Shown: positions 19,964 to 31,721 of the stretch, one piece after another
How positions within the stretch are numbered: the stretch's first letter is position 1
Layout: each line of letters opens with the position of its first letter
NCBI GenBank assembly: GCA_022496185.1
Contig: WTXG01000179.1
Location: forward strand, 1-64,000
Direction: 5' to 3'
From: Multifurca ochricompacta
Taxonomy: Eukaryota; Basidiomycota; Agaricomycetes; Russulales; Russulaceae
Length of the DNA stretch: 64,000 nucleotides
Notes under the pieces: generated by a model
Database searches by the model: none
What the model was told of the DNA's origin: nothing
Seen by the model: only the letters and a program-made list of their open reading frames with translations
Position numbers and translations under genes: made by a program

Positions 19964-22900
19964 TCATTTCAGCATAAGTCCAAGTCCATTTATCATGGTT
20001 TCAAACGATGCTCTTGGTAGAGACTTAGTAAAGCCATCTGCCAGCATCTCACCTGTGGGGGTTCGCACTAATTCAATAATGTGCGATTCAATGTACCCCC
20101 TTATGGCATGGTACTTGATGGGTATATGCTTTGACCGCCTTCCTGTGACAGGGTTTAATGCCAAATCCACAGCACCCTTATTGTCACAATGGAGTAGTAT
20201 AGGGGAGGATACCTCGTACCCTAATTCTTCCATAAAAGTCCTATACCATGCTGCCTGATTTGCAGCCTCGGAGAGGCTCATATACTCAGCTTCAGTGGTG
20301 GACTGTGCTACTGTTTTCTGTTTTCTGGAACACCATGAAATGGCACCATTTGCCAAGAAAAACACATAGCCTGAGGTAGAGCGGCAGTCCTCTTGATCTC
20401 CCCATGAGGAATCTGCAAAGCCATGAAGGCCACTCTCACCATTCCCTCCAGAATACCGCAACTTGGTGTCTTTTGTACTATTAAGATATTTTAAGACATA
20501 TTTTGCAAGTCGCATGTGATCTTGAGAGGGGTTGGAAGTGTATTGACTAAGGCGCGCCACAGCAAAACTGATGTCAGGTCTGCTTCCAATCTGTACCCAT
20601 AGCAGAGACCCCATCAACTGTTGGTACTTCTTTATCTCAGAAGTAGATGCCTGGCCATCAAACTTGACCAGATGAACATCAGCGCCAGAGGGAAGTGGAG
20701 TATATACTCGGTTGGAATCCCTCATCCCAAACTTCTCAATAATAGATAAAACATAGGCTGCTTGATCAATTTCCAGCGTCTTATTAGGACGATCCCTGGT
20801 GATGTTAACTCCAAGGTATGACTGGATTTCTCCCAAGTCAGTCATTTCATATCGACTAGATAGAGACGACTTCAGCCATGTTATTCTATCATTTGAAGAC
20901 CCAAGTATAGTAATGTCATCTACATAGAGAATGACATACAGTGAATCACCCTCCACCTTTTGATGAAACACATATACTCCTGCATCAGAGTACGTCCGAG
21001 TGAAGCCCAGTTCATTAAGAACTGCATGGAATTGTAGATTCCATGCTCGGGAGGCTTGTTTGAGGCCATATAATGCTTTTTGTAGCCTACAAACTTTGGA
21101 CTCTTGCCCAGCAACGACGAAACCAACTGGTTGCTCCATGTAGATTTCCTCATCCAGATCGCCATGTAGGAATGCCGATTTGACATCCATTTGGTGGATT
21201 TCCCAATCCTCTAGCGTAGCTAGCGCTAGTAATAGTCTAAGTGACTCAAATCTGGCACTGGGAAAATGTTTCGTCGAAGTCCACTCCTTCTATTTGAGTG
21301 AATCCTTTTGCCACGAGCCTAGCACGAAACCGTCCATCTGGTTTCAGCTTAAAAACCCATTTTGATTTACTGCCTTTCTTCCTTCAGGAAGATCCTCAAG
21401 GCGCCACACATTAAGTTTATCTAAGGCATCAATTTCATATTTGCATGCCTCAAGCCATTCATTGGCATTATCAGACTGCATTGCCTCCTGAAAGTCAGGG
21501 ATCTCTATAAGAGATTCCTGCGGCATTAAGCAATTCCATATACCCAAGTCTGGATGAACCCTCCACGAACTCAGCATTATCCTCATTATAAATCGAGGAT
21601 TCATGCGACGTGAACGTTGGACGAGCAGTATCAGAGATAGATCTTCCTGCACAGCCCTATCACATTGTGAGATCGTGGACTTTCCCTAGTAAATACTGGT
21701 TGGGAAATCTGCCAACATTCTTTTTAGATTGTCTTTTGGCACGGGTTCTCTGGGGGAGTTCAGATGGTCCATGATTTGGGATGGGGGGTCTGATAGATTG
21801 TACATCATGTGTCTCATTTTCGGTGTGGTAGGCTCAGGATTTATTTGAGGAGGTTCCACTACCTCCTGTTCCTCAACCTCGGCTTCCTTGTCTTCAGGAG
21901 CCTGAGGAACTGTGGCTTTGCTGGTTGAGGCTGGACAGGCCTCTCAACTTCTAATACAAAAGGCGTGACTTTTTCCTTTTGCTTACCCTTGCTGTCCTTG
22001 GCAAGGTTGGATGGGAAGGATCCTTCATCAAATGTCACATCTCTTGACAATACGAAGGATCGAGTATGCATATCCCAAAGAAGATATCCTTTTGAGTGGG
22101 GTGCATACCCGACAAAGACTGTCTCCCTGGCTTTGTGATCCAGTTTACGTCTTTTTTCCTCTGGGACAGTGTAATAGGCTAAGCAGCCAAATATTTTAAA
22201 GTACGAGACATCTGGAATGTCCCCATCCAGAAGCTCAAGCGGAGTCCTCCACTTGTTAGAACGGATTGGCGTTCTATTGTATATGTGACAGGCCGTTCGC
22301 ACTGCACATTCCCAGAAACCAAGGGAAAGACCAGCATGATGTAGCATACTAGTGGCCTTTTCCATAATGGTTCTGTTGAACCTTTCAGCCCTTCCGTTCT
22401 GTTGTGGGGAATATGGCATTGTCAATTTATGCTCTATGCCAGCCTTCTCAAGTATTGACTTCAGCTCCCTATTGACGTATTCGCCACCTCGGTCAGTGTG
22501 TAAGGTCTTTATTTTCTTGTCTGTTTTATTTTCCAAGAATGCCTTAATGTTACTGAATACCGATGTAAATTCACTTTTAGCTTTCATAGAAACAACTAGA
22601 GCTGTTCTGCTAAAGTCGTCTATGAAAGTGGCGAAGTATAGGTTCCCTTGAATTGAAGTGCATTGCAAAGGACCGACTAGGTCACTATGAATGACTTCCA
22701 AGGGTGCTGAAGCTCTCTTTTGAGAGGGAGGGAATGGAAGACGGTGTGATTTTCCCATTTCACAGCCATAACATGGCTTGTCTTCCACTTGGCTATTATC
22801 TATACTAAGGCCTTTTACAGCCTTAGGAGCATGTCTTTTAAGGGCCTCTTTGGACATATGACCCATGCGCAAATGCCAGGTATCAAGGCTACTTGATGCA

Positions 22901-24303
22901 GATTTGTGGGAAGCAGTATTTAGATTCTGCATAGTTTTCCCAAAGACCCAATAGAGTCCCATAGCCTTGACACCTTCCGCTATAGTTGTATTATTGTACT
23001 TTATTTTGACCTCAGATGGAGTAAATTCCACTGAGCCGCCTTTGTCTGTGATGCAGCCTGTGGACAGTATCCTTTCACTGCCAGGCATATAGAAGACATT
23101 GTTCAACTCTAGCTCATAATTATTACGAGTTTTGAGAAGAACTTTGCCTGTTCCTTCGACTTGGACTATGGAGCCGTCCCCAATTGTCACCTGATGTCCC
23201 TTGTGTGGGAAATACTCAGAAAAATCGTCCAAGTATGGTGTAAAGTGGGTTGTGGCTCCACTGTCCATCATCCAAGGATTGCTGCCATCATCGACTTCTT
23301 GCGTATGCTCGGTCATCATATAAAGTGAAATACGAGGTGTCTCATGCACCTCCTGTATTCTGCCACTACCATTAATTACAGTAGCTACTTGTGTGGAGTT
23401 ATTATGTGTACTGGGGCCTTGCCCCTTCCTCTTGTTGCCCTTTTTGCCTGCATCAGCATTGGCTCTGTCCTGTTTCCTTTGCCGACATTTGTTAGCCTTG
23501 TGGCCCGGCTTCTGGCAATAGAAGCAGGTGACATCATTGGACGATGATGCACCTGCAGGTTGTGGCGTGAAAGATACTTGTTTTTTATTTTTGTTTTTGT
23601 TGACATGGGCTGCCTTATTAAGGGCAACCCCAACACCACTTCCTGCGGGGCCGGCTAGTCGGCTTTCCTCATTTAGGAACCTTTGAACAAGGTCCTGAGG
23701 GGAAAGGCGGTCAGGAGGACCTGACGCCAGGATTGAGCCAGCAATGGCTGAGTAGGATGGAGGTAAGGATTGGAGCAATATGAAGCTCATCTGGAGATCA
23801 GAGATCTCCATCCCATTTTCCTTGAGAGTACTCCTCACATCCAACACACGCTGCAACTGGGGTCTGAACGCTTTTCCTTCTTCCAAGCGGAAGGAGGACA
23901 CAGAACACCACAAGTTGTAGGTGGCCATGCTACCTACTGAGCCATAGAGCGATTCCAAACGCTCATACTTGGCATTGACAGAAGGATAAGTTCTGTCAGA
24001 GGCAATTTGGGAATATGTTTCCGGTGATGTGACCATCACCAGAACTCCCATGAGTACTTCCTCCACTCTGTTCCACTCTTGGTACATCGGCTCTGACCAT
24101 GTTGCAAAGCGCTTGGCATACTCATCATCCTTTTCTCCATCCTCTGGCTTGGGAGGATTGAGGAACTCAGGGGCATCATGCGTGATGTGCCTCTTCATCC
24201 CATTTATCCTCAGCAGGGCAGTAAAAGATACTGACCACTGCTGCCAGTTGGAGCCATCAAGCTTGTCAAACTTGAAGGTAGGGGGGAAGACGATGGAAGA
24301 CAT
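19964..24303 (-). pseudogene. gag-pol of Copia-1, frameshifted
   Basis: Begins at ATG 24301-24303 (MSSIVFPPTFKFDKL), the first ATG in frame and the same as in Copia-2, and ends at TGA 19964-19966. Section 21930-24303 (gag, zinc knuckle, DSGATTHF protease, DDE integrase) and section 19964-21190 (RT with YVDD, RNase H) read the same as Copia-2. Between them lie at least ten single-base losses, nearly all shortening a doubled or longer run: GGGG to GGG, AAAA to AAA, TT to T. Such a cluster may be sequence error rather than real mutation; if so the gene is intact. Confidence 0.88.
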
Positions 24304-25220
24304 TTGAGATGATTTAAAAAAGGTTGATCCTGGTTCCAAGGAGCAGTTAGAACCAGTTGTCCAGGTCTCATTGAAGAGGGCCCATCCATTCTGTGGCGCT
24401 ATGCTTCAGAACTTAAAAAAGTCCTGCCTCTAATGTGCGACTTCTAAGTAGTATAGTAGGTTGTCTAGCGCCATCTATAACAAGTCCTAAGCCCACATCA
24501 GGGGGACGTTGTGTAAATAGATGGGGAGTCATGTCATGGAGGAGCCAACCGCAAGTTCCACTAGAGACAAAGGGTATAGAGCCCTTCCTCTAGTGCTGGT
24601 GGTGGAGTCCATGATTAAGCCCTAGATGATTGGGGCCATGACTATAGTAGACTATTAGGTTTCCTCTGGTTGGGGCGAACCCCCAATAAAAGCAGCGGGT
24701 ACTTCTGCCCAGAGACAAAACCCTCTAGCTACTGTGTATATACTATAGTAGTTCAAGCCTACTTGTATCGAGCCCAAGCGTCATGGGAGTGACTACCCAT
24801 GCCTTGTTCTAGACCCTAAACTCTACCAGCAGGTCGCTAAACCTGGCTTACGGATCGAGCCAAGCATTGACTGAACCTATAGCTCCAAGCCTTCTGGGCA
24901 AGGGGCCTACTAAGACTATGGATGGGACGAAAACCCAGCTATAACTATGAATACTATTTACTTAGAGCGCACATGAGGAACTCAAGGTGTTTCACCCGCT
25001 TAGGGTCCCTCATCACCTCTTGCAAGAATCCCCTGAGGGACTAGCCATACAGATCAAGGTGGGCACATAAAGCGCACCACCTTGTGGACAGTTAAGGGCA
25101 AAGGAAAAGAATCGAAGCTCACTGTAAGACTGATTGGGAAAAGACAAGGTCTTGAAGCTGGTGAGCTTGAAGAAAGGTTGGACTGATCAAATGAAGAAAC
25201 AGATCAGTAAAGCGTGCCCA

Positions 25221-25232
25221 GGGCCCATAACC
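25221..25232 (-). promoter_or_regulatory. Half-tRNA primer-binding site of Copia-1
   Basis: GGTTATGGGCCC on the minus strand, directly after the 5' LTR. It is complementary to the anticodon arm of eukaryotic initiator tRNA-Met, as in Drosophila copia. Confidence 0.75.
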
Positions 25233-25739
25233 TGATGAACAGGCATGAGGCGCAGCATACTGACTGTGGATGTTAGTTGGTTAAACTAGACAAAGACAAG
25301 TTAACTTCAGAGGTTGAAGAAACTCTATTATACTATACTACTGACCTAGACAAAGACAAGTTACTACTAAGAGCGTTAGTCTCAAGGTATGATAGTAAGT
25401 AAGAGAACAGACTTACACTTCAGAGGTTGAAGAAACTCTGAAGTGGAAGAGACGAAACAGACACCCTTATATACTTATCAAGGGATGGTCTGTGCACTGG
25501 GAATAAGTCCACAAGTGCCGGACAAAGTCCAAACAATAAACATGAGGGAGAAAGGCCATTGGCCACTACAGAAATCACATGTTACATAGTGCATCAGTCA
25601 GCTACTGCGGAATGTGAGAAAAAAAAGGTAATAAAGATATTGTAAAAGTCCGATACTCCGGAATCTAATCTAATCTACAAAGCAGCTAATCTAATCACCT
25701 GATGCCTGAAGCATCACCGAACATCTTCTGTGTTCAACA
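25233..25739 (-). repeat. 5' LTR of Copia-1
   Basis: 507 bp, two differences from 19185-19691 noted. Confidence 0.93.
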
Positions 25740-25744
25740 CAATC

Positions 25745-26470
25745 ATCCACAGCTTCTCCTCTAATGAGTGACAAGAAGAGGTTGGCTTGTTGAAATGGGT
25801 TGACAATTTGTGGGATGTCATGGTTGAAGTTCTGGAAGGTGGTAAACTCCAGAATGAACTTCTTGCTCTGGGAGCGATCTCCTGTGAATGTCTGGGGCAA
25901 TACTCCCAAGAGTCGCCCTGATGGAGGGGGAATGTTTGGGGCAGTTATGGTAGGAGGAGGTGGGGGATTGGGGTTGGGGTCAGGGAGTTGTGCAGCAATT
26001 GTGGACATGGTAATGGGGTGGATGGTGTCTGTGGATCATGTAGATATCTGGGGAGTTGCTAATGCAGGGGCTCTGATCGTAGCAATCTCTGGTGCAACCT
26101 GGGTAGCAATAGCTAATACTGGTGCGTCGTTGTTCTGTTCTGGTTCTATATACTCTTCTTCAGAGTTGGTAACAATGGCCAGGGGATTCTCCCTCCATGG
26201 TCCTAATCCAAATTCCAATGGAGCGGGTCCTGTAGTGACCCAAGAGTGTTGTCGTTCCAAGTATCAGATACAATACCAAACTCTTTTCTTGTTGTTGTAT
26301 TCTACCAGTTGGTATCTTCCGTCGTGATAGACGTAGTATCCAAACTCAGATTCAAAGTCTTTCCAGATGGCAGAGCCAAGTGTCTGTTGTGAAAGATTAT
26401 TCTCGTCTCTGCATTCGATGAGCTCTTCTTTGAACAAGGTTTGACTGCAGCTGGAAGCCACGTTGGGAAG
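25745..26470 (-). pseudogene. gag N-terminal part and leader ORF of Gypsy-B
   Basis: The ATG at 26006-26008 (MSTIAAQLPDP) opens a Pro-rich segment leading into the gag core (SGRLLGVLPQTFTGD, FNHDIPQIVNPFQQANLF), cut by Copia-1. Upstream, 26264-26461 is an open frame of 65 codons without ATG (starting GTG GCT TCC AGC), ending in ATC TGA TAC. The same frame and the same TGA occur in Gypsy-C and Gypsy-I, then the frame continues towards gag. Whether it was an N-terminal extension is unclear. Confidence 0.8.
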
Positions 26471-26483
26471 AGACTCGACTTGA

Positions 26484-27067
26484 TGTTACATCTGGTGCAG
26501 GACATTCCACATGACTTGTGTGACAGTGTTTGTTTGTGATCAGATAAGAGACCAATAAGGCCCCTTGGAGTTGCATATGAGAAGTCAAAGTTGAAGAGGC
26601 TGTACTCTAAGACGATGTTGAATGGAAAGTACCAAAAGTACTGAGATGATTGAGTCAAAGTGTTCAAGGGGAGTCCAGAAGACAAGCACTGATGTATTCA
26701 ATAAGTCAAGTCTGAGGTCTACAATGTAGTTACAGTGGACTTATATATGTAATCGAGTGAGCATCTAAAGATAAGATATCAACGAGTCATGTGGGCCCGA
26801 ATATACAAAAGCGGAGGGTGTAAAGCCTGGCTTCTGATAGGGAATTAAGTAAGTGTCTGGTCGTAAAGATAAAGAGATAGTGAGATAAGGGTCAATCATA
26901 GACAAACAGTACACACACAAGTCCAATTAGCAGTCACAGGGATGGAAGTAATGCATGTGAGGGGTTCCAGGAGGGAGATGTGATGAGAAAGTGTAACGTA
27001 GGAGGGCGAGTGGGGTCTTCATTGGGAAGGGTGAAGAAAAGTGGGGTACTAGGCCCTGGTTGTAACA
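26484..27067 (-). repeat. 5' LTR of Gypsy-B
   Basis: 584 bp, minus strand TGTTACAACC to ATGTAACA, followed on the minus strand by TCAAGTCGAGTCTC, the putative self-priming site. It interrupts the third ORF of Gypsy-C. Confidence 0.9.
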
Positions 27068-28071
27068 TGCAGACACTTTCCGCACCACCCTGAAGGATTA
27101 ACAATTGTGGGAGTGACACCCAAACGTTGGAAGATGCAAAATCGACTCCAGTGTAGGTTGCTTCAACAGTGGTGGCACCATTTGCGGTTGAGAGGGCAAT
27201 TCCAGCTAATGTGGTACTTGCTGTCGCATTGCCAGCAAGTCTCTCCTTGGGGGTTCTCATGCATATGTGGCATCTCGAATCGGTTTGGCAGCAGTGTTGG
27301 TGCTGCTCCTAGTGATTGTGGTGGGAGAGGTCGTGCATAAGTGTCTGCATACCGCTCGGTGATCATCTGATATGCATCCCCTATCTCCAGCCTTTTCTGG
27401 ATCTCCATTAACTCCTGCTCTACTTGGAACATCCCCCTCGTGAGCCTTGTCATTTGCTTTGTGTATTCTTTGTACTGGGTGTTGAGTGTGGTGCATAGTG
27501 TAAGAGTTTTCCACAGTCTCATTACTTCGGCTTTGAGATGTGGGAGGCGCATGTCATTCAATACCTCATTGATCACAAATGCTCGGGGGTTGTCAGCCGC
27601 AAGATGTCCCAGTTGTTCATCACTCATCGTATGGTGAAGATGACCTGTGTATCATTCTTCCAAATATACCAGGGCCCCATAGACAGGCCTGTCCTTCTTC
27701 ATACAGCCTGCGACGTCCATTCCTCCATTGGTGTAAAATATGTACTTAGCTATGACCTTTTCTCCATTGGCCATAGTGATTTCGAGGGGAAAATACATGG
27801 AGGAATTTGGGTTATTGGTGAAGAAGGGGAATTCGGGTACGTCGTCATCTTGCTCCATGTCAATGAGATCATTCGGGTGGGGCTCTTCAGAGTGGGTGAA
27901 GTCGTTGTTGGGGTTAGGTGACTGGGCCTTGACTCATTCTTTAGCGGCTTCATAATCAATGGGGGAAGAGGGGCGAGTGGAGGGATGAGCAGAAGGAAAA
28001 GCCTCTACAACCACAGTAGTGGCAGCGAAGGCATCGATGGTGGCAGAGGTGGCAATGAATGAAGAAGACAT
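27068..28071 (-). pseudogene. Third ORF of Gypsy-C, 3'-truncated
   Basis: Starts at ATG 28069-28071 (MSSSFIATSATIDAF). Same acidic N-terminus, central YFPLEITMANGEKVIAKYIF block, helical MFQVEQELMEIQKRLE segment and first knuckle CWQCDSKYHISWNC, then the second knuckle begins and the ORF is cut at 27068. It contains a TGA near 27650 and one near 27935. Closer to the Gypsy-B copy than to Gypsy-A. Confidence 0.75.
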
Positions 28072-28141
28072 ATTGGTTGTGGATAGGATGTTGCTGATGA
28101 AGCGTTGTTCTGGGGTGAAAGATGTCAGGAACCCTCTCCTT

Positions 28142-29373
28142 TTAACTATCCTTGGGCACTTGGGGATGCCATAAGTGGAACTCTGCAACCAGATCCAGGG
28201 CAAAGATATTTCCGACTGGTTCCCATGAATTGTCAGAGTCTGGGAAACCCTTCCACTTGATCAGGTAATGTAGTTTGCGCCCTTTGCCTCGATAGGCAGA
28301 GTTTACAATCTGCTCCACTTCCCATTCTGCTTCTCCATTGACTAGTTCAGGTGGAGGTCTTGGGAAGTTCTCCCCATGAATGGATGTCTCCTTGTATGGT
28401 GTCAGAAGCTTGGTGTGGAAGACCAGGTGAATCTTCCATGTGGGAGGAAGTTCAAGCTCATATGACACGTCCAATAACTTCCTTGTGATTCTGAAGGGTC
28501 CATGATGTCAGGGTGCCAATTTAGCTGTGGGGTGTGATGTGTGGATGTGCTTCCCTTCCAGCCAAACCTGCTCATTGGCTCGATAAGGTGTGAACTTTGA
28601 GGGTTTATCCAATAGGGCCTGTTGTGCCTTTAGTAAGTTTTCATTGACAGATTTCCAGATCTCATCCCATTGGCCAATTCATTGTGAGGTCATGGGAATG
28701 TTTGTAGGCTTATCGGTCCATGTGGTGTGTGGTACCCAGCCCATGATAAGGGAAAACGGGGGGGTCTTTGTCGTGCCATTAGGCCAGGAGTTATGTGCAA
28801 ATTCCGCTGTTGCCAGCCAGTCTGCCCAATTGTCCAGTTGTCTGTTACACCAGAATCAGAGGTATTGCTCTAGCCACTGATTGGTATGCTCCGACTGTCC
28901 ATCTGTTTGGGGGTGGTAGGCAGTTGAAATGTTCTGCTTTATGTCCAGGACTTTGCATAATGCTCTGGTGAATGTTGAGGTAAAGTGTGGGTCTTGGTCG
29001 GAGATGATCTTCTCTGGAAGGCCGTAATGCCTGTAGACATGGTCAAGATAGAGCTTGGCTACTCCTTCAGCTGTGATAGATTCTTTGCATGGTATGAAGA
29101 GCGCTGCCTTGGAGTAGTCATGGTCTGTGATGGTTAAGATGGAATTGAAACCTCTGGAGTTGGGTAGCTTGACTATGAAGTCCATGGCGATGGTCTGGAA
29201 TGGCAGGGACATGGTGGGAGTGATGGGGAATATTGCTGGTGGTTGTGGGTGCGTGTTGACTTTATTGGCCTGGCATGCTGCACATCCCATTACATAGTCT
29301 TCAATGTCTTTCTTCATGTTGGGCCACCAATAGTCTCATCTGGCAAGAGCGTAAGTGTTGGCGATGCCTGGAT
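28142..29373 (-). pseudogene. pol integrase and chromodomain of Gypsy-C
   Basis: The chromodomain frame 28142-28474 is intact (WEVEQIVNSAYRGKGRK, YLIKWKGFPDSDNSWEP) and ends at TAA 28142-28144. The integrase core 28856-29317 has ISDQDPHF and HPQTDGQSEHTNQ. The zinc-binding CAACQ lies near 29270. TGA stops occur near 28510, 28680, 28858 and 29338. It is broken at 29374 by LTR-F, with about 60 bp of the expected pol sequence missing at the junction. Confidence 0.87.
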
Positions 29374-29975
29374 TGTTACAACCCCACTCTTTTCCCTTCC
29401 TCACACTGAGCCAGCTCCCTTACACCACCCTTGACCTTTCCCCTTCACCAAACCACTGTCTCCTGCCCTCTTTGGCCCCCTGATCCCTGATGCCTGTGGC
29501 CTGTGTGCCCAGGACCTTACCCTGATGCCTGTGACCTGCTGCTCATAGGACCAACCCCCTTTGCTGCCATTTACACCTAACCTGCCAGTGGTTCTGCTGC
29601 TACACTGTTGGATGTACACCACCCTTCCTTGTTGCCTTGGCTTATGCCTTGGCCAGTACCCCTGTCCCTGTGCTTGACACCCATAGGATCTCTGACACTG
29701 TCCCTGCCAAACCTGACTCTGCACACAAGACGACTTTGGCTTGTATTTGCCCCTCCAGACCACATGACCTGTAGGCACATGACATGGACTCAAAGCCATG
29801 ACCTGTCATGTGACCCTTGACCACATGACCTCAGACCATGTGACTCCCTTTGACCATGTGACCTTGGGCTTTGATCATGACCCCTTAGATCATCTGACCC
29901 ATCAGTCACTTGACCCTCTTCTCTGACTCCTGTGGGAGTATTCCCACACTGATCTGACTCCTGTGGGACCTGTCA

Positions 29976-31079
29976 TGTAATGCCTGGTGCGGGCGTATGT
30001 CACAACGTGTGATGAAGTCGCATAGCAAAACTATGAAGTCAAGTGTGCACTGTCTTTCAAGTACATGGAGGTCAGATGAGAAGTCAATACCAAGGAGCTA
30101 ATCCCTTAGTACTGGTGAGCAGAGAAGTGCCAGAAGCACTGAGACAATTCAATGGTTGGGTCTTTAGAGATCACCCAGAAGGTAATGCACCAAGTCGATT
30201 AAGAAGTCAAGTCTAAGGCATACAGGCTATCTAGGCAGGCCTTATATACATAATAGAGGTTGGAGTCTAAATCAGAGTAACGTACTTGATGTATCAACGA
30301 AGTTGTAATCTAACCAAATGAAGAACGTGTTGAACACAGAAGATGTTTGGTGATGCTTCAGGCATCAGGTGATTAGATTAGCTACTTTGTAGATTAGATA
30401 AGATACCGGAGTCTTGGACTTTTTACATTATCATTATTACTTTCTTTCTCACATTCCGCAGTAGCTGACTGATACACCATGTAACATGTGATTTCTGTAG
30501 CGGCCAATGGCCTTTCTCCCTCATGTTTATTGTCCAGCACTTGTGGACTTATTCCCAGTGCGCACAGACCATTTCCCCTGGCCCCCATGGGTATATAAGG
30601 GTGTCTGTTTCATCTCTTCCACTTCAGAGTTTCTTCAACCTCTGAAGTGTAAGTTTGCTTTCTACTATACTCTTTACTTACCTTTGACTAACATTCTCCT
30701 GTAGATAACTTGTCTTTTAGGTCAGTAGTATAGTTGTACAGAGTTTCTTCAACCTCTGAAGTATAACTTGTCTTTTAGCTTAACCCACTAACCGCTAGAG
30801 TCAGTATGCTGCGCACATGCCTGTTTGACAGAACGGAGTCAGGGTGGGCCAGGTGAGAATATACGTAGATGAATCTGGTATAGTTGCAATTCTGGTGGGA
30901 AAATATGTAAGAGTTCTTGTGTAAAGTATGAGTCAGAGATAAGCACAGCCTGGGTCAAAGATAAGGAACAAATATGTACAAAGGGAATCATAAACATGAT
31001 CAACGAAGGACAAATGGGGTCAAACAGCATGTCATGTGGATGGAAAGAGAAATAAGACGACATAGCAGGGTTTGTAACA
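29976..31079 (-). repeat. LTR-E: gypsy-type solo LTR inside LTR-F, TSD TGTCA
   Basis: Bounded by a perfect TSD TGTCA (29971-29975 and 31080-31084). The empty site exists in the second copy of LTR-F, where CCTGTCATTTCCCC reads through near 56850. Left end TGTAATGCCTGGTGCGGG resembles the Gypsy-B LTR end. About 596 bp once the nested copia LTR is removed. Confidence 0.9.
30328..30830 (+). repeat. Copia solo LTR inside LTR-E, TSD GAACG
   Basis: 503 bp, TGTTGAACACAG to CTGTTTGACA, with TSD GAACG (30323-30327 and 30831-30835). It carries the duplicated hairpin and acceptor modules described for Copia-2, in a TTGTCTTTTAG variant. Confidence 0.92.
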
Positions 31080-31721
31080 TGTCATTTCCCCATTCGCCCC
31101 TGACCCTGGTGGGAATCCTCCCACACTGATATGACTCCTGTGGGGCTGCCCCACATGATTATGCTTCTGATAAGGCTTATCCTTATCATGGACTATATTT
31201 GGCATCTTATCTGCTATTGGATGATAAGGACTCTGACCCTGTTCCTGATTAGCTACAAACCAGACCCCAGTACAGTATATAAGACCCTGTAGACAGTTTG
31301 TATGACCCCAGATTTGACCTCTTGGGCCTTCAGCCTAGAGATCTTAGACCCCCAATACATCAGAAGCCTTTTCCCCCTTTTTTGCATCCTTGAGATCCCT
31401 GCAGGGACCCCCAATGCCTCTGGCAATGGGTGTGTACCCTTCCTTTTGAACCCCTTTGCCACTCCCTAAGGGCTCCAGTGCACTTGGTGTGCTTCTGGCA
31501 CAGCAACTGGGCCCTGTCCCCACTTAACAGCCTTAGGGGATTAGCTCCCTTTGGCTGGCTCATCCCATCTCCCTCTGTGCTTGATTATAGCACCAAACCT
31601 TAACCGATTCTGAAGCTAGACAGTGCCCAGAGTCTAGCCTTATTGTGCTAGGCTTGAGGCTGAGGTAATGGACCCGCGCCGACCTGTGCACACCGCACAG
31701 AACGCTCCGCTGAGCATAACA

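Larger units (their letters stand above)
19185..25739 (-). mobile_element. Copia-1: near-complete Ty1/copia element, 6555 bp
   Basis: 507-bp LTRs (19185-19691 and 25233-25739) with two differences seen, and a perfect 5-bp TSD CAATC (19180-19184, 25740-25744) splitting the gag of Gypsy-B. Its coding sequence is the same as Copia-2 over most of the length but has about a dozen 1-nt deletions clustered at about 21260-21930. With Copia-2 it forms a ~6.5-kb inverted repeat pair ~12.3 kb apart. Confidence 0.95.
8204..27067 (-). mobile_element. Gypsy-B: full-length but decayed Ty3/gypsy element with three nested insertions
   Basis: Two LTRs of nearly equal size (8204-8786 and 26484-27067) bracket, in minus-strand order, gag, protease, RT, RNase H, integrase, chromodomain and third ORF. 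Insertions are Copia-1 (19185-25739), hAT-2 (16255-17468) and hAT-1 (11529-15105). In the parts I compared, the LTR pair differ almost only at CpG versus TpG/CpA. The outer flanks do not give a TSD (CTTGT at 8199-8203, TGCAG at 27068-27072): the left flank is a Gypsy-A LTR and the right flank is the third ORF of Gypsy-C. Confidence 0.88.
29374..31721. repeat. LTR-F, long LTR-like repeat (copy 1) with nested LTRs
   Basis: Starts TGTTACAACCCC and ends GAGCATAACA. About 1.24 kb without the nested LTR-E. Its right part recurs at 55828-57494. It contains a CACATGACC/CATGTGACC-rich stretch (29755-29910) and TATATAAGACC near 31278. Inserted in Gypsy-C pol, but the flanks TGGAT and ACTGG are not a TSD and ~60 bp of target is missing, so insertion was followed by deletion or recombination. 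Called LTR from its TG...CA ends and size; no internal region is seen. Confidence 0.65.

Noticed and set aside
29401..29824. Overlapping open frames on both strands in LTR-F
   Set aside because: Low-complexity Pro/Gly-rich translations without ATG context or homology, within a non-coding LTR.
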